Shown: positions 9,309 through 17,816 of the stretch, piece after piece
Numbering within the stretch: the first letter of the stretch is position 1
Layout: each line of letters opens with the position of its first letter
NCBI GenBank assembly: GCA_964443135.1
Contig: CAYUBQ010000001.1
Coordinates: forward strand, 1 to 64,000
Origin: JAIPEI01 sp964443135
GTDB taxonomy: Bacteria > Desulfobacterota > DSM-4660 > Desulfatiglandales > HGW-15
Length of the DNA: 64,000 nt
Direction of reading: 5' to 3'
Made by a program: the position numbers and the translations under genes
The notes under the pieces: generated by a model
Seen by the model: only the letters and a program-made list of their open reading frames with translations
What the model was told of the DNA's origin: nothing
Databases searched by the model: none

Positions 9309-10172
9309 TCACCAGGATCGATGCTCGGCCAGGAGCTCCGGCCAGATCGCTTCCCAGCAGCAGCGGTGATCGAATCCTTCCACCCTGACGACGCGGGGGG
9401 TTCCACCGAAAGGCCTTGCCTTTTCCACGTACGACCAAGCCGTCTCCGGAGGCACGACCTCGTCCTCTGTACCCACAAAGTGGACCTGCGGACAATCCAA
9501 ATTCGCCTGGTACCAAGGGCTTGCCGGGTTCGAGGACCCCCTCAGGGGCGTCACTTGGTGATGGGCCGCCCATGCCGCGGGATCCAGGTTGCCGGCCACG
9601 GTCATGACGGAACCCACATCATCGCGTTCCGCTGCGATGAGCAACGCCACGGCTCCTCCACCGGAGTACCCCACGAGGTGAAAACGTTCGATGTCCCAAA
9701 GCGCCTTGGCCCGATTCAGTGCACCATGCATCACGGCCACCACCTCCCCGGCGAATCGGGATTCCGTCCAAACGCCTTGATGGCAAAACGTGTGGACGTC
9801 AGGCGGCAGGTACTGACAGGGGCGTGAGAGATAGATCACCTTCGGCGCGGGGTCTCTCCGGGCGAGACGCAGGGGCAGGGGGTCCAAGGGGGTCGGGTCG
9901 GACGGGGGCGTGCGGCGATCACTCCAGGCTCGCCCATCACCCTCGATGTAGACCACACAGCTGGGGCTCACGCCGTTCTTGAGGACCGCCAGAAGAGGAA
10001 GGCCATCGATGTCGAGCCAGTGCAGTCCCCAATCCGGAGAAGAGGCGAGCTCCACCACGCGTCCGAGGCCCCTTTCGTGAGGAGGGGACGCAGCGCACCC
10101 CAGTACATGCCATGCGAGAAGAAGGGCGACACCGGTTGCAAAACAGGACCGTCCGCATGGATCCCGTCTCAC
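9309..10172 (-). CDS. Lipoprotein alpha/beta hydrolase
   Basis: 287 residues. A signal peptide ends in a lipobox (WHVLGCAAS), so the protein is probably lipid-anchored in the envelope. The alpha/beta-hydrolase catalytic triad can be read: the nucleophile elbow GYSGGG, an acid at GTEDEVVP and a His at GFDHRCC. The substrate is unknown; an esterase or polysaccharide deacylase is possible. Its end is 8 bases from the convergent ligase-like gene, and it lies 8 bases after the barrel protein gene on the same strand, so hydrolase and barrel are probably one transcript. Confidence 0.8.
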   Translation of the reverse strand: MRRDPCGRSCFATGVALLLAWHVLGCAASPPHERGLGRVVELASSPDWGLHWLDIDGLPLLAVLKNGVSPSCVVYIEGDGRAWSDRRTPPSDPTPLDPLPLRLARRDPAPKVIYLSRPCQYLPPDVHTFCHQGVWTESRFAGEVVAVMHGALNRAKALWDIERFHLVGYSGGGAVALLIAAERDDVGSVMTVAGNLDPAAWAAHHQVTPLRGSSNPASPWYQANLDCPQVHFVGTEDEVVPPETAWSYVEKARPFGGTPRVVRVEGFDHRCCWEAIWPELLAEHRSW

Positions 10173-10180
10173 GACCGGCG

Positions 10181-11554
10181 CTAGAAATCGAACCGCCAGT
10201 TGAGAGACAGGCTCGTGCTCCGCGTGTCCTCACGGAACAAGGCGTGAGTCAAGTCCAGCGAAAAAATCATGCTCTCCAATGCCTGATAGTTCACGCCCAG
10301 AGTGGCCTCGACCTCGTCCGCATCGTTGGAGGGCTGCTCCTGATCGGGTCCGACCTGGACATCCTCCATGGTGGCATCATACAGATAGTACAGGCTGAGG
10401 TAGGGCTCCCAGTTGCCGAAAACGTAGCCGGCCCTCCCCCCGACGCGCAGCTCTCCCAAATCAGTGTCCCGGTATCCCACGTCGTTCCCATTGCTCTCTC
10501 GAAACCCTTCAGAGTTCTCGCTGGAGTAGAGGTAAGCCAGACGGGCACTGAGGTTCCAGTTCTTGATGACATAGTAATAGTTCACGCTGCCGCTCACCAT
10601 GAACCGGTCGGCGTCGTAAGAGCCAGTCACGTCACCACGATCCCTGGCCGTATCGTAGTCGATCATGGTGTAGCTTCCGATGAAATCAAGGGTCAGCGAG
10701 TCCGTGAGGATGACCGACGTGTACGGAGCGATGGAGTAACCATTGCCTGTCAGCTCCCCCTGGTTGAAAGGGGTATCCAGTTCGGTTCTCTCGTACCCGA
10801 CAGCCGTGCCGACCAAAAGGTTGTCCAGAAGCATGTGATCCATCCCGCCCATGAGCAGGTAGAGATCACCGTCGTACTCCGTGGACGAAAGGGTGTTCTC
10901 GAGATCGGACCAGGAGCCGGAAACCCAGAACCCGGTGGAAGGTGCCTGCTCCGCTGGCTCGTCGCCGGAGGAAAGACCCGACATGATGGCGGGAATGGGA
11001 AGGTCGAAAAATTCACTCCGGACCTGGATGTCGTCTAAGGAGAAGGATTGGGAGGAGAGCCGACTCAAGGCATCCGTGAAGTGGACCTCGACCCGACCCT
11101 CGTCGATCGTGAGGGCACGGGAGTCGAGGGAAGGTCCGAACAGGGATGTTTTGGAAAGCATCCCCTGGTTACCCGGGCTGCCCGCCGGTTGACGCTGCAT
11201 GACGGGCCTGGAGGAGACGATGGCGGCGATTCGGGAGGACAGAAGCCTTCCCACCTCTTTGGAGGTCGCCCGGACAACGTCCTGGGAAACCACCGTGCCG
11301 CTGTCCTTCTCGGAGGTGCTGTCGTCTTCACAAGGAGCGCAGGCGGCATAGTAGGGATCTAGTTCAATCAGATAACATGATATCTCGCCGGGATGATAGG
11401 CGCCATAGCTATCATACCACCCGCATGGGCAGCAGTACCCCGTCGTGTAGCAGTTGGCAAAGTCGGGTCTTGAAACGAAAAGAGCGAGAGACAGAAATAC
11501 TGTGGCGCCACAAACCGCGAAGATCAAACCCAACTGACGGAGTGCTCTTTCCAT
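10181..11554 (-). CDS. Autotransporter-type outer-membrane beta-barrel protein
   Basis: About 457 residues with an N-terminal hydrophobic export segment, a Cys-rich passenger start (CYTTGYCCPCGWYDSY), a low-complexity Ser/Thr stretch, and a C-terminal half of about 270 residues in repeated amphipathic strands ending SLNWRFDF, the pattern of an autotransporter barrel with terminal Phe. The second of two adjacent ATGs (11554) is chosen because GGAGG is better spaced for it; 11557 is the alternative. The small number of passenger residues suggests a surface barrel with a short exposed domain rather than a secreted toxin. It is followed at 8 bases by the lipoprotein hydrolase. Confidence 0.78.
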   Translation of the reverse strand: MERALRQLGLIFAVCGATVFLSLALFVSRPDFANCYTTGYCCPCGWYDSYGAYHPGEISCYLIELDPYYAACAPCEDDSTSEKDSGTVVSQDVVRATSKEVGRLLSSRIAAIVSSRPVMQRQPAGSPGNQGMLSKTSLFGPSLDSRALTIDEGRVEVHFTDALSRLSSQSFSLDDIQVRSEFFDLPIPAIMSGLSSGDEPAEQAPSTGFWVSGSWSDLENTLSSTEYDGDLYLLMGGMDHMLLDNLLVGTAVGYERTELDTPFNQGELTGNGYSIAPYTSVILTDSLTLDFIGSYTMIDYDTARDRGDVTGSYDADRFMVSGSVNYYYVIKNWNLSARLAYLYSSENSEGFRESNGNDVGYRDTDLGELRVGGRAGYVFGNWEPYLSLYYLYDATMEDVQVGPDQEQPSNDADEVEATLGVNYQALESMIFSLDLTHALFREDTRSTSLSLNWRFDF

Positions 11555-11586
11555 CATCTCCTCCCCCCTGTGAAAAATGAGAAAAG

Positions 11587-12042
11587 CTAGAAAAGCAGTC
11601 TGCGCTCGGATCTCCGGTATTCAAGGGTGGCTCCAAAAACATGAAAGGTATTGCATAATTGTTCTATTGTGTCAATATGGTAAGCGAAAAAATCATAAAA
11701 ACCTGAAAATTTTGAATGTGCAGGCGCTCGAATAAGCTGGGGAGTCATGACATCGGGTGAAGGCAGGTGGGTCCGGAGCCCCTGAGCCATTGCTTCGCCC
11801 TCCACCAGATCAAACGGCGGAAAACCTGTCGTCTTCGTTCTCATGAGTGCATTCAATGAGGAACGCTGGGGCGAGTACACCATCCATTCGATTCGGAACA
11901 GACCTATGGGGATTTCGAGTTTGTGATCATGGACGCCAGGTCGACGGATCGGACCATGGACTGTATAATCAAGGCTTGTGGTGACGACCACCTCACCCGC
12001 TTCTGGCGCATGCAAAGGAAGCTGTTTCTGGAAAACTGGCAC
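11587..12042 (-). CDS. Uncertain 151-residue reading frame upstream of the barrel gene
   Basis: This frame stays open for 151 codons, ends 32 bases before the barrel gene on the same strand and would be the first gene of that transcript. It would begin at a GTG directly after a stop codon, with no Shine-Dalgarno sequence, so it may be the 3' remnant of a longer gene. No domain is recognised. It fills most of the otherwise gene-free stretch 11555-12084, which otherwise must hold the divergent promoters of the barrel and caspase genes; no clear promoter can be named there. Confidence 0.35.
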   Translation of the reverse strand: MPVFQKQLPLHAPEAGEVVVTTSLDYTVHGPIRRPGVHDHKLEIPIGLFRIEWMVYSPQRSSLNALMRTKTTGFPPFDLVEGEAMAQGLRTHLPSPDVMTPQLIRAPAHSKFSGFYDFFAYHIDTIEQLCNTFHVFGATLEYRRSERRLLF

Positions 12043-12084
12043 TCAGCTCGCACAAACAGTTTCGTCATGAAATAAGGGGTTTCC

Positions 12085-14448
12085 ATGAATCGGCCTTTGT
12101 TGGTAAAAGCGGCAACCGCGGCCATGGTCCTGATGATCGTCATTCCCACCACCATCTCCGCAAGGACGCCGATCGGTGTCATGCGCAGACAATCCCAGGC
12201 GATGGAGCGGGCCGTCAGAAAGAACATCAGTCTAAAGATCCGGCCCCACCTGGTGGTGGCCCGGGGCTCGACCGGCCCTGTGACGGCGCTGGCCCTCAGC
12301 AAAGATGAGCAGTTCCTGGTGACCTCCGTCGGGAACCTCTCTCTCCGCCTCTGGGATTTGGAGGCCGGGAGGGAGATGGCCGTGCTCACAGGGCACAAAA
12401 AGCGCGTGAGGGCCTTGGCCCTTAGCCAAGACGGGGCTGCCTTGGCCTCCCTGGGAGGGCGGCATGAGATCCGGCTGTGGAACCTGGAAACGTTTCGAGA
12501 ACACCACCTGATCACTGCCCATGCCGAGGAGGGCGTTTCAGGCATCGGACTGGCCAATGGTGGCGAATGGCTGGTGACAGCAGGAAACGATGGAAAGGTT
12601 CGGGTGTGGGACACAGCCCTCGCAAGCCTGGTTAAAACGATTCCCATTTCCCCCGAGCCGATTCGCGCTGTGGAGATAGCCCCGAGCAGAGATACCTGGG
12701 CCTGGTGTATTTCGGGAAATCGAATCAGCCGATGGGACCTTGTAACGGGGAAGCGGCAGTTCACCATCGACACCGAGCTCAAGGATCTCTGTTGTCTCGC
12801 TGTTGGAAGAAACAGGCGCATTGTGGCTGTCGGCGGCGAGTCAGGTTCGGTTGCCGTATGGGACCGCGCTAGCGGTCGACTCCTCTGGAGAAAAAAGGGG
12901 CACGACGGCGCAATCCGCAGCATCTCTGTGAACGTGGCCTCCGGAATTCTGGCCTCCGGCGGTCAGGACGGTGCGGCCCAGCTTTGGAATGTCCGAACCG
13001 GCGAGGAGATCGCCTTCCTGGGTACCCATGGGGGACCGGTCACCTATGTGCAGCTCAACCATGAGGGGACTTTCGCTCTCACGGCATCCGAGGATGGCCT
13101 CACCCAACTCTGGAACACGCTATCTCAATCCCTCCTCGTATCCATGATTTCAACGGAGACGGGCTGGACGGTCGTGGATGACCGAGGACGCTTCGATGGA
13201 ACAGAATCCTCCCTGGACGGGATCGAGTGGCAGGATGGGGATTACAGGCTCCGTATCAGCCGCTTCACAGAGCGTTACTACGAACCGGCCTTGCTGGCGA
13301 AATCTATAAGGGAGAAGAAGGATCCGGAGGCACGGTCCGGGGTCCCGAGCGTGTCCGAAGGAATCTTTCTCCCCCCATCCGTCATCATTGAACTGGACGA
13401 TGCTTCGCCCGCCGGCCGTCGAGGTATTAAGCGGGTCAAGATTGAAGCAAAGGGGCAAGGGGGTGGAATCAACGAGGTCCGGCTCTATCACAATGGAAAG
13501 AGGGTAACCCTGGACAGGGTGGTTCAGGAGATCGAGGAAAGGACTGAAGCCGGGTTGCCGAAGGTCGTCAAAACCTATCAGGTCGAGCTGAGCCCAGGCC
13601 GGAACATTCTGGATGCTATTGCGCTCAACCGGGAGCGGCTGGAAAGCAACCCGGCGTCGACGGAAGCGGAAGGGGATCCGGGTCTCGGAAAGGGCCCCGT
13701 GCTCCACGTGATTGCGATCGGTGTCAATGAATACAAGAACCCGTCATTGAATCTTCAGTACGCGCAGGATGACGCCGATTCGGTGAAGACATTTTTTGAG
13801 TCCGTGAAAGCCCACCCGTACCGCGAGGCATCCATCACCTGTTTGATGAATCAGCACGCAACAAAGGCAGGCATCATACAAGCGATCAGAGAGCTAAGAT
13901 ACGTCCCCGCTCAAGACACTGCATTGGTCTATCTTGCGGGTCACGGGGGCGCGGCTGGGGACAGCTGGTACTTCGCGCCCTACGAGGTCGAAGAACTGGA
14001 AAACCCAGAATCCCTGAAAGAGAGAGGAATATCAACCAGTGAGCTCGAGATGGAGATCCAGGCCATATCGGCCAATAGGGTATTCCTGCTCATTGATGCG
14101 TGCCACTCGGGTATGGCCATCTCACCCATCCAACGTCTCAGTGGGATGAAGTCCTTGCGGCTATTGGCGAAGACGGTAGGGCTCCACATCCTGGCGGCCA
14201 CGAACCGCAGCCAGTTCTCTTTGGAGTTGGACAGGCTGGGTCATGGGGTGTTCACGCACTCCTTGCTGAACGCCCTCAGAGGCGAGGCCGACCGGCTTCC
14301 ACCTATGGGCATCGTCTCTGTGCTAGAGGTGATGGGCCACGTCGAGGTTCAGGTCCCTGTCTTGAGCCGGCGTTATGCCGACTATGCGCAGTACCCGACC
14401 GCCCATTCCAGAGGAATCGATTTCGGTATTTCAAGGTCTTCCGATTAG
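12085..14448 (+). CDS. Exported WD40-repeat protein with C-terminal caspase-like (C14) protease domain
   Basis: 787 residues, AAGGGG at good spacing before the ATG, and a signal peptide (KAATAAMVLMIVIPTTISA). About six or seven WD40 blades occupy residues 55-350 (LRLWDLEAG, IRLWNLE, VRVWDTA, VAVWDRASG, AQLWNVRTG, TQLWNTL). A linker domain follows, then a caspase/metacaspase-type domain at about 545-780 with the dyad His620 (VYLAGHGG) and Cys673 (LLIDACHSG) both intact. Such proteases cut after Arg/Lys or Asp, and bacterial homologues are usually cytoplasmic. The export signal here predicts action in the periplasm or at the surface. It is divergent from the barrel/lipoprotein genes and closes the inserted segment. 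Confidence 0.85.
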   Translation: MNRPLLVKAATAAMVLMIVIPTTISARTPIGVMRRQSQAMERAVRKNISLKIRPHLVVARGSTGPVTALALSKDEQFLVTSVGNLSLRLWDLEAGREMAVLTGHKKRVRALALSQDGAALASLGGRHEIRLWNLETFREHHLITAHAEEGVSGIGLANGGEWLVTAGNDGKVRVWDTALASLVKTIPISPEPIRAVEIAPSRDTWAWCISGNRISRWDLVTGKRQFTIDTELKDLCCLAVGRNRRIVAVGGESGSVAVWDRASGRLLWRKKGHDGAIRSISVNVASGILASGGQDGAAQLWNVRTGEEIAFLGTHGGPVTYVQLNHEGTFALTASEDGLTQLWNTLSQSLLVSMISTETGWTVVDDRGRFDGTESSLDGIEWQDGDYRLRISRFTERYYEPALLAKSIREKKDPEARSGVPSVSEGIFLPPSVIIELDDASPAGRRGIKRVKIEAKGQGGGINEVRLYHNGKRVTLDRVVQEIEERTEAGLPKVVKTYQVELSPGRNILDAIALNRERLESNPASTEAEGDPGLGKGPVLHVIAIGVNEYKNPSLNLQYAQDDADSVKTFFESVKAHPYREASITCLMNQHATKAGIIQAIRELRYVPAQDTALVYLAGHGGAAGDSWYFAPYEVEELENPESLKERGISTSELEMEIQAISANRVFLLIDACHSGMAISPIQRLSGMKSLRLLAKTVGLHILAATNRSQFSLELDRLGHGVFTHSLLNALRGEADRLPPMGIVSVLEVMGHVEVQVPVLSRRYADYAQYPTAHSRGIDFGISRSSD

Positions 14449-14461
14449 AGACGTGCGCGGG

Positions 14462-14506
14462 ATGGGAACCAACGGCGTGCTCGTGGAGCTCTGCGAGCGG
14501 GACTGA
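14462..14506 (+). pseudogene. Orphan 3' end of a methylmalonyl-CoA epimerase gene
   Basis: A 14-codon fragment reading MGTNGVLVELCERD and then TGA repeats the exact end of mce. Third-position differences (GTG for GTC, GAC for GAT, TGA for TAG) show that it is a related but not identical copy. Bases 14467-14502 form the right member of the direct repeat with 7225-7260. The bases around it return to the GC-rich composition of the host. It marks the right edge of the inserted segment. Confidence 0.75.
14467..14502 (+). repeat. Right copy of the mce 3'-end direct repeat
   Basis: 36 bases matching 7225-7260 with one mismatch, same orientation. It lies just after the WD40-caspase gene, where composition returns to that of the host, and delimits the inserted 7.2-kb segment. 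Confidence 0.8.
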
Positions 14507-14525
14507 GGGCCGGCCCCGGATCGCG

Positions 14526-15644
14526 CTACCGCTTCGCCCGCTTCAGGACGTTTCGCTCCAGGTGGTCCACGCACGTGTCCATGAATCGGGCGCACGCGTC
14601 GTGCCGCCGGCTTCGGTGAACGGGATCCCTGAGGAGCGTCCCCGAACCCCCTCCCCGAATGCGCCCCCTCACGGCCTCCGGAAGCGCCTCGGGCAGATCC
14701 ACGCCGTTCATGATCGCCCAGGCGAGGGTCCAGGCCCGGGCCACGTTGTCCACGTCGTACCCCCCTCCCCCCAGTGCCACCCAGGGCTTTTCCAGGTCCC
14801 GCAGGAAAGCGACCACCCCGCACAGGCTGTTCGTGGTCAGCTCGAGGTCGGCGAGGGGATCGTCGCGGAAGGTGTCCACCCCCAGCTGGGTGACGATCAC
14901 GTCCGGATCGAAGGACGCCGTCAGGGACGGCACGACGGCCTGGAACCCCGACCGGAAGACCTCGTCGTCCGTGCCCGGCATCATGGGCACGTTCACCGAG
15001 AAACCCTCCCCCGCCTCCCGGCCGGTCTCGGTCATCCGGCCCGTTCCCGGAAACAGGGTGCGGCCGTCCTGGTGAAACGACACGGTGAGCACCCTCGGAT
15101 CCTCGTAGAACGCCCACTGAACCCCGTCCCCGTGGTGGGCGTCGATGTCCAGGTACAGGACCCTCCGGCCCTTTCCGACCAGGCGCTGAATGGCGATCAC
15201 CGGATCGTTCACGTAGCAGAAGCCCGAGGCGCGGTACGCAGCGGCGTGGTGCAGGCCTCCGGCGATGTTGAAGGCCGTCCGGCACGCTCCTCCCAGGATC
15301 AGGTCCGCGCACTGGAGCGACGCGCCGGTGTGAAGGAGGGACCAGTCCCACAGGCCGTCGAACATGGGGTTGTCGCCCGGCCCGATCCCGTGGGTGTAGT
15401 AGCCCGAGAGCCGCCCGCGGCTGGCCCGCTTGAGGGCGTTCACGTAGGACGCGGTGTGGAAACCCAGGACCGCGTCCTCCACGGCGCTCTCCGTTTCCAC
15501 CAGGCTCGCACCGGGAAGGTCCAGGAGGCCGTAGGCCCTGCAGAGCTCCCGGGTCATGCGGAGCCGTTCGATTCGAAGGGGATGGCAGGGCCCGTAGTCG
15601 AAATCGCCGTACTTCTCTGTGTAGACGAACGCGTTTTCCATCAT
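14526..15644 (-). CDS. Histone-deacetylase-family (AcuC-like) deacetylase
   Basis: 372 residues from the chosen start, MMENAFVYTEKYGDFDYGPCHPLRIERL, which matches the usual beginning of AcuC proteins; an extra 14 residues are possible from 15686. The zinc and active-site elements are present: GGLHHAAA (His pair), YLDIDAHHGDG (Asp/His ligands), QLGVDTF (Asp ligand) and LGGGGY (active-site Tyr). AcuC relatives deacetylate proteins such as acetyl-CoA synthetase or act on acetylpolyamines. The C-terminal 50 residues are Arg-rich. In the ancestral order it probably followed mce directly. Confidence 0.85.
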   Translation of the reverse strand: MMENAFVYTEKYGDFDYGPCHPLRIERLRMTRELCRAYGLLDLPGASLVETESAVEDAVLGFHTASYVNALKRASRGRLSGYYTHGIGPGDNPMFDGLWDWSLLHTGASLQCADLILGGACRTAFNIAGGLHHAAAYRASGFCYVNDPVIAIQRLVGKGRRVLYLDIDAHHGDGVQWAFYEDPRVLTVSFHQDGRTLFPGTGRMTETGREAGEGFSVNVPMMPGTDDEVFRSGFQAVVPSLTASFDPDVIVTQLGVDTFRDDPLADLELTTNSLCGVVAFLRDLEKPWVALGGGGYDVDNVARAWTLAWAIMNGVDLPEALPEAVRGRIRGGGSGTLLRDPVHRSRRHDACARFMDTCVDHLERNVLKRAKR

Positions 15645-16005
15645 GTCGGAAAGGCCCCTTTTCGGCATCCGGTCACCGAATGGCATTCTAACGACCCGGC
15701 CGGACGGGTGTCAATACGGGGCGGGTCGTGACGCCCCCGAGATTGGAGCCACCGGTCTAGTCGCATCCGCAGGCGCCATCCTTCCCAGCTGCGGCTGAGC
15801 GGTTCCTGCGAAGCCGTCACCCTGCGGCCCCGGGCACATTTCCCGTGACCTGGCCCGGCTCATGATGTATAGAGAAAAAACGGGTATGCCTCGCGAACGC
15901 CGACCGTAGACGCCGTGAGGCCCGCCTCCATGACGAACGAAACCATCCGCTCTCTACCGGACCGCACCCACGTCCCCGACAGCGACGGCGGCCGAACCCG
16001 GACCC
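15645..16005. other. Intergenic spacer between the deacetylase and mobA
   Basis: This stretch separates two divergent genes. On the minus strand at about 15759-15815 a short frame ends in AAAGKDGACGCD, which looks like the end of a lost gene, but it has a stop codon just upstream and no start. Nothing else recognisable is seen, and no clear promoter can be named. Confidence 0.3.
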
Positions 16006-16698
16006 ATGCCCGACGAGCCAAGCCATCCCGGCGAAACGGACGCCCCGAGCGAAACGCCTCCTCCGGGGGAGGGGACCGGACCGCCGTCGATCGAGACGGT
16101 GCCCGGGGTGACCGGGATCGTGCTCGCCGGCGGCAGGAGCCGCCGTTTCGGCCGGAACAAGGCCCTGGCGAGCGTTCGCGGCGTCCCGATGATCGAGCGG
16201 GTCGTGCGGGTGCTGCAGCAGGTGTTCGACCGCGTGATTCTCAGCGCCAACGACCCGGAGCCTTACCGCTTTCTCGGCCTTCCCGCGGTGGAGGATCTCC
16301 ACCCGGGGGTCGGCCCGCTCGGGGGCCTCCACGCCGGCTTGACCCACCTGTCCGACGACGCCGGGTTCTTCACGGCCTGCGACATGCCCTTCCTCGACCC
16401 CGGCCTGATCCGTTACATGGCCCGTCTCTCCACGGAGGCGGACGCCGTGATCCCGAAGGTCGGAGAGTACGTGGAGCCGCTTCACGCCCTCTATCGCAAG
16501 CGGTGCGTCGATCCGGTGCTCCAGGCCATCCATCGGGGGGAGCGCCGCATCGTGTCCTTTTATCCGGCCGTTCGGATCCGATACGTGACTGAGAGCGAGA
16601 TTCGGGCCTTTGATCCGAACCTCGAGGCCTTTACCGACGTCAATCGTCCCGACGAGCTGCGCCTTTCCATGGAGCCGCCGGAAGAATGCGGGGATTGA
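16006..16698 (+). CDS. mobA: Molybdenum cofactor guanylyltransferase
   Basis: 230 residues. The nucleotidyltransferase signature GIVLAGGRSRRFGRNKAL begins at about residue 37, and the metal-binding strand reads FFTACDMPFL. MobA transfers GMP from GTP to molybdopterin to make MGD, used by DMSO-reductase-type enzymes. About 30 residues before the fold (Pro/Glu/Ser-rich) may be a disordered extension or an over-long start; no strong ribosome binding site decides it. The xanthine-dehydrogenase-type enzyme further along usually uses MCD rather than MGD, so this gene probably serves other molybdoenzymes. Confidence 0.85.
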   Translation: MPDEPSHPGETDAPSETPPPGEGTGPPSIETVPGVTGIVLAGGRSRRFGRNKALASVRGVPMIERVVRVLQQVFDRVILSANDPEPYRFLGLPAVEDLHPGVGPLGGLHAGLTHLSDDAGFFTACDMPFLDPGLIRYMARLSTEADAVIPKVGEYVEPLHALYRKRCVDPVLQAIHRGERRIVSFYPAVRIRYVTESEIRAFDPNLEAFTDVNRPDELRLSMEPPEECGD

Positions 16699-16772
16699 CG
16701 TTCCAGGTCGTGCATTTCGCTTCGCCGGCGGTCGATCCCTGAACGACCTGCCCCAGGGTGGAGAGACGAGTC

Positions 16773-17816
16773 ATGCTCGAGCTTGCGTTTGCGTTCGGCT
16801 TTGCCGTGGTGATCTCCGGAGGGTGCTCCCTTTTCGAGGCCGTTCTCTACTCCGTTCCCATGCGCCACGTGGAAACCCTCGTCCAGTCCAGACCCGAGGT
16901 GGGACGGATCCTCAAAGAGCTCAAGCAGAACGTGGAAAAACCCATCACGGCCATCCTGTCCCTGAACACCGTCGCCAACACGGCCGGCGCCGCGGTGGCG
17001 GGCGCCGCCGCCACCGCCGTGTTCGGGTACGAGTGGATCGGGATCTTCTCCGCTATCTTCACCCTCTCCATCCTGGTGTTCTCCGAGGTGATCCCCAAGA
17101 CGGCCGGGGTGGTCTACGCCCGGCGGCTGGCCCCCCACGCGGCTTATCCGCTCAAGGGGCTGGTGATCGTCATGGCCCCGGCCATCTGGCTCTGCAGCCA
17201 CATCACCCGCCTCATCTCGAAGCACCGGGCCCTCGACATCATCTCCGCGGACGAGCTCAAGATCATGGCCCAGGTCGGCTTCCGGTCGGGCAGCATCCAG
17301 CCGTACCAGAAGCGGGTGATCGAGAACATCCTCTCCCTGGAGAACAAGGCCGTCAAGGAGGTCATGACGCCGAGGACCGTGATCTTCTCCCTGAGCGAGC
17401 ACCTCACGGTCCGGGAGGCCGCCGGCCGGGTCTCCCGGTGGGAGCACAGCCGCTTCCCGGTGTACGACCACGACGTGGAGGACATCGTGGGGGTCGTCCT
17501 CACGCGGAAGCTGTTCATGGCCCTCCAGGGGGACGGGGAGACCCGCCTGACGGAGCTCATGGAGCCCGTTCAGTTCGTCGTGGAGACCGCCCACCTGGAC
17601 CAGGTGTTCCGGCAGTTCATGGGCTCCAGGCAGAAGCTCTTCGTGGTGATCGACGAGTACGGCGGCGTGGCCGGACTGGTCACCATGGAGGACATCCTGG
17701 AGGAGATCCTGGGTCGCGAGATCATGGACGAGTTCGACGAGGTGGCGGACAAGCGGGAGCTGGCCCGCTCCAGGCGGAGCCAGCTCGTGACGCCGTCCTC
17801 GGAGGAGGTGGGGTGA
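16773..17816 (+). CDS. CNNM/CorC-type membrane protein with DUF21 and CBS pair
   Basis: 347 residues from the ATG at 16773, which has GGAGAG seven bases upstream; a GTG at 16758 is possible. The N-terminal DUF21 transmembrane domain has four hydrophobic segments in the first 150 residues with SEVIPKTAG, followed by two CBS motifs (KEVMTPRTVIFSL and FVVIDEYGGVAGLVTMEDILEEILG). The family is linked to Mg2+/Co2+ efflux or homeostasis. The C-terminal CorC/HlyC domain found in longer members is missing, as in many short homologues. The stop overlaps the next start by four bases. Confidence 0.85.
   Translation: MLELAFAFGFAVVISGGCSLFEAVLYSVPMRHVETLVQSRPEVGRILKELKQNVEKPITAILSLNTVANTAGAAVAGAAATAVFGYEWIGIFSAIFTLSILVFSEVIPKTAGVVYARRLAPHAAYPLKGLVIVMAPAIWLCSHITRLISKHRALDIISADELKIMAQVGFRSGSIQPYQKRVIENILSLENKAVKEVMTPRTVIFSLSEHLTVREAAGRVSRWEHSRFPVYDHDVEDIVGVVLTRKLFMALQGDGETRLTELMEPVQFVVETAHLDQVFRQFMGSRQKLFVVIDEYGGVAGLVTMEDILEEILGREIMDEFDEVADKRELARSRRSQLVTPSSEEVG

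Noticed and set aside
14100..15731. Plus-strand frame across the mce remnant and deacetylase gene
   Set aside because: No start context or motif; covers the caspase 3' end and the antisense of the deacetylase.
15759..15815. Short minus-strand frame ending AAAGKDGACGCD
   Set aside because: Looks like a gene end, but a stop lies just upstream and no family is identifiable; noted only in the spacer entry.
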